64,000 nucleotides of DNA, taken from Phoronis australis. Its lineage: Eukaryota > Phoronida > Phoronidae. Every line of letters starts with the position of its first letter. Position 1 is the first letter of the stretch. The stretch lies in NCBI GenBank assembly GCA_002633005.1, contig NMRA01000084.1, positions 380,708 to 444,707 on the forward strand, in the 5' to 3' direction. Below the pieces are notes generated by a model. That model was not told the origin of the DNA, made no database searches, and worked only from the letters and a program-made list of their open reading frames with translations. Position numbers and translations under genes: made by a program. Below, in pieces: positions 58,261 to 64,000 of the stretch.

Positions 58261-59339
58261 TTCTTGTGTGTGCACAATTGAACATGAATATGTCCGGGAT
58301 AGGGTTCTTGCGTATTTTGTTATTGGGAATTCCCTTTGTGAGATTTGGATTTTTTAGATGCAAATGGCCTCATTTTATTGTTCATAACCCTGTTTCTTTA
58401 AAGTTACATTTTTTTTCTGTTGCGCAGTCTAGAAATCGAATTGAATCTTTTCCTTTCACAAAATTGGTCTCGTAAGAATTCTGAGCGTGGCCGTATTTCC
58501 GTTATCAGCAAAAAAAACGAAAGCATCGGCGACACAAGAATCCACTTTGGAGGTCATTGGGGGTTGACGGGCCTTTGACATGGGTTGATAACGGAAATAC
58601 GATTCCTATCGTGGTATGGAATATTATGCAATCGATTTGGTCAGAATAAAAAGCCTAATTGGATTTTTGGTTTGTAACCATCTTAAAACGATGAAATACA
58701 GATTAGAATAGATATTAAACAACTCGTATAAATATTATTTCATTGTTTCTTTGGTTTCCCTGGTCACTTTGAAGTACGGTACATGTACAATTAACGCATA
58801 TTAATGTAATTTGACATTTATTTCATGTCAGAAAGCGAATGCAAAGTGACTGTTTATGATATATTATATAGAAATATAATTATGAAACATGATATATTAT
58901 GCGTAATATAAGATGATAAGATTTTGAACCTGCTGTCAGTGGATTATTTGCAATCGTTGCAGAGGCAGTTGATCAATACCGAAAATGCTCGCAAAAACTT
59001 GGAGAATGCAATTAAATTGAACTCCGTAATGACGTCTGGCCATATCACTAATGCATATTGCGATGGCTAGGCAGATGGACCGGCTACTTATATGGAGGGA
59101 CACACCATTTCTGTTTTCGGTTTACCTCAGTAACATTGCCAATACTCGTTTTCTCCTTCAATAGCGGAAACATGGCTAAACAAATTGTGGAGTGCAGAAT
59201 ACCTAATTTTGACCACTTTTTCTCGATTATTGACTTTTCGAAATATAGAAGGCGCTGCATTACACTTCTTGCGCAGCACGAAATGCAGTGCTTTGGTGCA
59301 ACATTGCCACGACACGAGAGCGCTGCGAAGGAACGTAGC

Positions 59340-59511
59340 CAGTGGCGGAGTTAGAGGATGGCCAAGAGGGCCATGCCCCCCCCCTAAAATTCTCCTAGAT
59401 TACATTTGGCAGTTCGAGAGTGCGAATGTCTGACAGGCAAAATCCTGTCTAATACTCTTTTCTGCCCCCCCCCCACCAACACAAAATCCTGGATCCTTTC
59501 CTAGTAGCCCT
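59340..59511 (+). repeat. hAT-like MITE copy
   Basis: It begins cagtggcggagttagagga, has a C-rich stretch, then cctaaaattctcctagatta, catttggcagttcgagagtg and gaatgtctgacaggcaaaat, and ends cctggatcctttccta. It matches 61735-61894 throughout. The six bases gtagcc flank both ends and may be part of the target-site duplication. Confidence 0.75.
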
Positions 59512-61598
59512 GCGTTGTGTACTTTGTATGCCAACCCTACCTGTCAGATTATCTCCACACGTAACAAGATGTGATATTTTCAAACGAGAAATACACGAAA
59601 TTACCTTGTTATATCGTGAATCATAATCAATTCCAGGTGAGCATTCTTGCTTTGGATAATTTTTTCTGCTTCCCCAGCTTTATCGTATGTTGTCCCTTTC
59701 AGCCGAACTATTTTTTGTGACAGTTTTGAGGTATGCGCTGTGAGATGGTTCAGTGAATCTGGTATGCATGCTCTTGTTGGCATGCCGTGATTGAGAAGCG
59801 TACAGGAGTTCGGCTGTATATGTAGATTCATGTTTCTTCAAAATGACGGTTCCCGGTAGCTTTGCTGCATTGTAGGAGTCTGCATCGATTTCACGTAGTC
59901 CTCAAACAGTTCGGTGCAAAACAGATTGGATGGTAGCACTTTTGGACCACATTTGTTGAGTAAACAATAAAATTGCTTTCAAAATCTAGTGTTAGCTCGT
60001 GTCGAGGGTTGTCAAAGAACTGGTGCTTTAGGGCTGAAAACTGCGAATTTTTCGTTTTTGCCACCTTCCTTCTGCGCCCCGCTTTATTTTCGGTGGAGCG
60101 GGTAAAATCATGAGACGGCTAAGTTTGATGTGATCACGTTTAGGGTTTCTGACATGAAGAGGGTAGCAACATAACATTTTGTTCATACACGACCAGTGAC
60201 AAGTGCACTGCCAGACAAAACCCACTGAGAACTGTGCAGCGCCCCCTTTTGTTTGATTGTGTTTGTTCCTTACAGATAGTGCCAGTGTGATTGAAAATTG
60301 TCTGCGGCAGCTACATTTTTAATCGTGCGCCAAGTGTGTCAGGAAAACACGTGTCTTGTAATAGATTAACCAAACGATGAACTGTTGCGTCACCGATACG
60401 ATTACGTTGTTTCTTCTACATCATTGCACTTGACTTCTATTTCTGCCGAGGATTTGGATTACACTTTAATATATTAAATGTTCCGATATATTTCAAGGCC
60501 GAAGCATACATCCAAAGAGCAGTTTTGGTCACATGGTGAACGTGACCAACACACGACCATAACAGACACAGCGCCACATTTTCATCAACGGTATTCGAAC
60601 CTTCTTAAGAGCCCAAAATAAAAACGGAGTGGGTCAGGTTGGAATACAATTCTTTGGAATAGATCGATAAAGATTGATGATCAGTGGTGCTATGCAGTTC
60701 TTTCAAGTACATAGTGCCCATAAATTGGATCCCTGATCTGTTCTACCCGCATCTGAAAGTCCCACGGTGCACACCTTTTTCAATGCGGATGCTTTGCTGC
60801 AAATGCAGACACCCTTCAGAACGTGAATAAAATTTCGCAAAAAACCGGTGTATCTGAGGTTCAACAACATTTATATCCGCTTTGTAAAAAAAGACAGTCG
60901 TGAATTTGAGATTTTGGAGAAAAAATGGCAAAAACACATTTCTTATTAAGATTTTGGCATCGTATTTGTTCTGGTGGACGTCAAGACAAAATGGCATGCT
61001 CCTGTTCAATTTCTTTTTCCTTGGGAAATATCGTCGACTGTGTTTCCTAAAGCTATCAGTGGTTTTTCTAAATTGCCTTAAACCAGAGTAGAAACAAACA
61101 TTTTTGTTGAACCAAACGTGTGATTTGGTGGAGATCAGCTAATCGAGCTGCTTGCCCTAACATGAATTTCTACCTAATGTGGACTGTTTTGTAAAGCGTT
61201 TTGAGACCTTTCGCCGAAACTAGGACTAGAAGTGTCAGGAATGTGCGAAGATTTGCGTGCAATCTACGATTAGCTAAACAAACCACATCAATTTAACTGT
61301 GTGGGACGTTTTTTTATATCCGCTTTTGTTGTCCTTATGAAATTACATGACAGGTAAAAACCCACACAATAGGTGGCGCGACAAACAAGTAACACTCGGG
61401 TGTTGTGCCAAGTTCGATCATGTTGGTTGGTAGGGTTTCAACGACACTTTTTCCAACGTGCATATGTAAAGCGGTTCACACTGTATGTATCGAAATGTTG
61501 CTAAATGCCATTTTCGAGTATGAAATGAGATTTGGGGTCGACTATTTCAAGCATACTAAAATTTTGGAAGATGATGTCGTAACAAGGTAATGACACGT
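59512..61598. other. intergenic DNA, no gene seen
   Basis: AT-rich, with no recognisable exon. Partial CTCF-like words occur at 60236-60251 (AAGGGGGCGCTGC on the minus strand) and 61367-61381 (AATAGGTGGCGCG on the plus strand). Short frames such as 60743-61091 have no family signature. Confidence 0.5.
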
Positions 61599-61729
61599 TA
61601 TGGGCGGCGCAGCACTAAAAACGTATGGTTATAGCTCCCCAACCCCCCTGTGAGGCACATGAGAACATGAGCGGCGCAACGCTAAAAACAGTGGGGGCTA
61701 TAGCCCTCCCAGCCCCCTATGGTGCGCAA
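61599..61729 (+). repeat. two tandem copies of the GC-rich palindromic MITE
   Basis: The copies at about 61599-61662 and 61667-61729 each begin (a)tgggcggcgcagcact / tgagcggcgcaacgct. They contain the palindromic GGTTATAGCTCC / GGGGGCTATAGCCCTCC core and the agcccccct segment, and end (g)tgaggc / ggtgcgc. The second copy is the best preserved in the window. Confidence 0.75.
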
Positions 61730-61734
61730 GTAAG

Positions 61735-61894
61735 CAGTGGCGGATTTAGAGAGGGGCTTAGGAGGTCAAGCCCCCCTAAAACTCTAACAGATTCCATTTG
61801 GCAGTTCGGGGGGGGCGAATGTCTGACGGGCAAAGTCCTGGGAAATACTCTGCCATGCCCCCCCAGCTAACTCAAAATCTTGGATCCGCCCCTG
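61735..61894 (+). repeat. hAT-like MITE, fullest copy
   Basis: The terminal inverted repeats are CAGTGGCGGATTTAGA at the left and, reversed, CAGGGGCGGATCCAAGA at the right. Such CAG(T/G)GGCGGATC ends are typical of non-autonomous hAT elements. The 160-bp body has no coding capacity and a GGGGGGGG run in the middle. It is inserted directly beside the palindromic MITE pair. A target-site duplication is not clear. Confidence 0.75.
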
Positions 61895-62214
61895 GTAACT
61901 GGCAAATAACTAATGCTTGAGACCATGGTTGGCCCATAAATTGGCACGCAATGACATGCCAGTAGCCGGGGGGTTCGATCGATTCGAACCCACCTTCGCG
62001 GAAAAGGTCCAGCCCAGCCTATCCGTTAAAGATAGGATATAGATGGACAACAGCAACAATAACAACATTGTTGCAGCTACTGGTACTACTAACTACATTA
62101 ACTAAGTGAGTAGTCATTTTTACCGGGAATGCTTGTACAAAAATTGATTATGCACCTTAATTTCAATCTTGAAATTTGCTTTTACTTGTGGAAATCCTCC
62201 GACATCGCAAACCC

Positions 62215-62356
62215 ATGGGAGGCGCACCAAAGGGGGCTGGGGGGAGGGCTATAGCCCCACTTTTTCAGTGCTACGCCTTATGTGGTCTATGGGCGGTGAA
62301 TCACAGGGGGGCTGAGGGGACTTTAGACCAGACTTAATTCAGTGCTGCGCCGACCA
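62215..62356 (-). repeat. two further palindromic MITE copies, reverse orientation
   Basis: 62215-62279 carries ggcgcaccaaagggggctgg, the GGGCTATAGCCCCAC core and tttttcagtgctacgcc. 62287-62356 carries gggcggtgaatcacaggggg, a decayed core and ttcagtgctgcgccg. Both are reversed relative to the pair at 61599-61729, so the four copies form a head-to-head nest around the hAT-like MITE. Confidence 0.7.
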
Positions 62357-63159
62357 TGAAACCGCCTGCCAAATTTTCTGAGTTGTTGGGATAAAGCTTT
62401 AGTTTGTCAATAGAAACTGTGGTGTCGCTGCTCGCTGAATGACGTACATGAAGTAATTCAATTTACATGTACTTGCAATCAATTCTCAGACAGCCAAATT
62501 AACTGCACCATTGACAAGACACTTCAAGCAGCAGTTTGAATATTCTGTACTCTTGGGTACGAGGGTTCTTTTACCGAAAGTGCACCCAGTTCTGAATTTG
62601 CCTCGTGACAGGTAGACACAATCGATCTATCATTCGGATAAAGTTCTGCCTCATCATCATGAATACTGTGCACTGCAGTTCAGTTCGCTCTACCCACAGT
62701 TCTCCCCGACATTCTATACGTCAAATAACAGTTGTAGGGTAGCAGACATACTTTATATCGCCAGAGATGAAAAAGACGACTTTTCGAGCACTCGAACGAG
62801 TGACACCAACTCCACCCACACGGAAACTGGTTGGAGTTGAGTAAGAGAATAAAATGCGTTTTTTTACTCGTCTCAAGTGAGATTTTGAAACGGAGTTCCA
62901 CTAAAAATTCCGATTTTTAAAAAGAAAAACAAAGCCTATGGCGTGGGATCAACTGTAGATCGAGCTCGAAAACATAACATTTCCGCTTCCTTTCGTTGTG
63001 AACATAAATTATCTGCGCTTGTGCTGTGCAGATTATTTCTTCGTCTTGGTGTCGGTTTTGGTTTGAATATCAAATTCAAACAAGAGCAACGCGGAGCTTT
63101 GAAATGCGCCCACGAATGCATCGCAAATTGTGTGCTTTTAGGGGTTTTTGTTTGTATCA
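62357..63159. other. intergenic DNA before the satellite
   Basis: No exon was recognised. A short stem CAACTCCA...TGGAGTTG occurs at about 62809-62841. Nothing else is supportable. Confidence 0.5.
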
Positions 63160-64000
63160 TCGAAATGGCCACTAGATGGCACAAAATACGTCGAATAGGT
63201 CTGAAAATCAGAAAATGTCACCGATTTTTAAAAGAAAGCAATATTACCAAATTTCACTAAAATTCCTCGAGGAACGTCAAACGAAAAAAACTGAAACTGC
63301 CAATTTGGGACCACAGTGGTCGTCGGATCCGTCTAAAAGTCATCATCTTCTATTGTTAACTTCATTTAAATGCACGCGCTAAATTTAATAAAGATCCTGT
63401 AGAGGGCTTAGGAGATACATGTATGGGTGCAAAAAACGCCACTAGGAAGCGCCACAGTACTCAAGTCACCGGAAAATCATCATCAAGTGTCCCCTTCATA
63501 AAAAGAACAAACATGCCAACTTTCACAATAATCCTTAGAGTGGTTTCGGTTGGCAGAGGGACGAACGCCAAAAAACGGACTCAAAAGCAACGAAAATGGC
63601 CGCTAGGTGGCGCAAACTACGAATCCATCCGAAAACGAGAGTATAGCGTCATCTAACTAATAGATGTCTATCTGCTAAATTTTATGGAAATTCGTTGAGG
63701 ACGTTTCAAGACATAGAGGTAAACGTAAAAAACTAAAACTGCCACTAGGAGGCACACCGGTACACCGATCTGTACGAAAGTCGTCGTCGTACGTTGTCAA
63801 CTTCATATAAATACATTTGCTAAATTTAATAAAGATCATGTAGAACGTTTAGGAGATAAAGCCCTTGGAGCAAAAACAAACAAAACTGCCACTAGGAGGC
63901 GCCACAAAGTCGTCCGACTCGGAAAATCATCGTCAACTGTCTTCTTCATAGTAAGAACACACATGCCAATTTTCACAATCATCCTTATAGTGGTTTGGTT
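63160..64000 (+). repeat. tandem satellite (about 145-bp monomer, 3-mer higher order) with CTCF-like motifs; runs off the edge
   Basis: A CCACTAGG(A/T)GGC-type motif recurs at 63166, 63437, 63597, 63740 and 63887, with a decayed version near 63296, at spacings of 130-160 bp. A second conserved word between motifs comes in three types that alternate in order. Type A starts C(C/T)AAATTT(C/T)A then gaggaacg or gaggacg (63247, 63677). Type B is ctaaatttaataaagatc (63380, 63814). Type C is ccaa(c/t)tttcacaat, then (a/c)atcctta, then tagtggtttgg or a variant (63513, 63967). Matching types lie about 430-455 bp apart, so three monomers form a higher-order unit, seen nearly twice. No open frame is shared between monomers, so it is not a coding repeat. 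Confidence 0.85.

Larger units (their letters stand above)
51232..59339. other. intergenic DNA, no gene assigned
   Basis: AT-rich. It includes a locally GC-richer block at 53380-53720 (listed separately), an ATT microsatellite (54500-54522) and a diverged repeat copy at about 57960-58260. No homeobox or hexapeptide exon was seen on either strand, so the next posterior Hox gene is not here. Confidence 0.5.

Overview
This is a stretch of a Hox cluster from an invertebrate deuterostome, in AT-rich intergenic DNA. Three conserved elements lie on the minus strand in cluster order. They are the first coding exon of Hox4 (6829-7201), the microRNA mir-10 (mature arm 8699-8720), and a complete two-exon Hox gene (exon 1 at 46716-47199, exon 2 with the homeobox at 41082-41356). 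I call the last gene Hox5 from its position as the next Hox gene 5' of Hox4 and mir-10. Its homeodomain alone would allow Hox5, Hox6 or Hox7. The 3' (anterior) end of the cluster points to low coordinates. The Hox4 homeobox exon lies off the left edge, and the next, more posterior Hox gene must lie beyond the right edge.

Likely organism: Hox4 and Hox5 are adjacent, with one intron each, about 34 kb apart and in one orientation. The homeodomain is followed by an NVPKLTGPN tail. This suggests an ambulacrarian (a hemichordate, or an echinoderm class that kept Hox4) rather than a vertebrate or amphioxus. The phylum is inferred, not proven.

Layout: 1-6828 is Hox4 intron 1. 7202-7400 is the Hox4 upstream region, with an E-box, a CCAAT box and a Pbx-Hox-type site. 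8645-8735 is mir-10. 8736-41081 is a gene-free interval of about 32 kb holding a perfect DR5 retinoic-acid-receptor element (12375-12391), a Pbx-Hox/Meis composite site, YY1-like sites, a 31-bp-stem hairpin (26905-26974), one consensus-like CTCF site (32890-32903) and several small repeats. 41082-47199 is Hox5 with a 5.36 kb intron. 47200-64000 is upstream of Hox5 and grows richer in repeats to the right: a 170-bp foldback, hAT-like MITEs, a family of short GC-rich palindromic MITEs, and finally a tandem satellite from about 63.16 kb to the edge. Each satellite monomer of about 145 bp carries a CTCF-core-like motif.

Most other open frames are short, lack any recognisable domain and look like chance frames in non-coding DNA. 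The most interesting observations are the DR5 element between Hox4 and Hox5, the satellite with repeated CTCF-like motifs at the edge of a Hox interval, and the Hox5 gene whose sequence signature looks more like Hox6/7 or Lox5.
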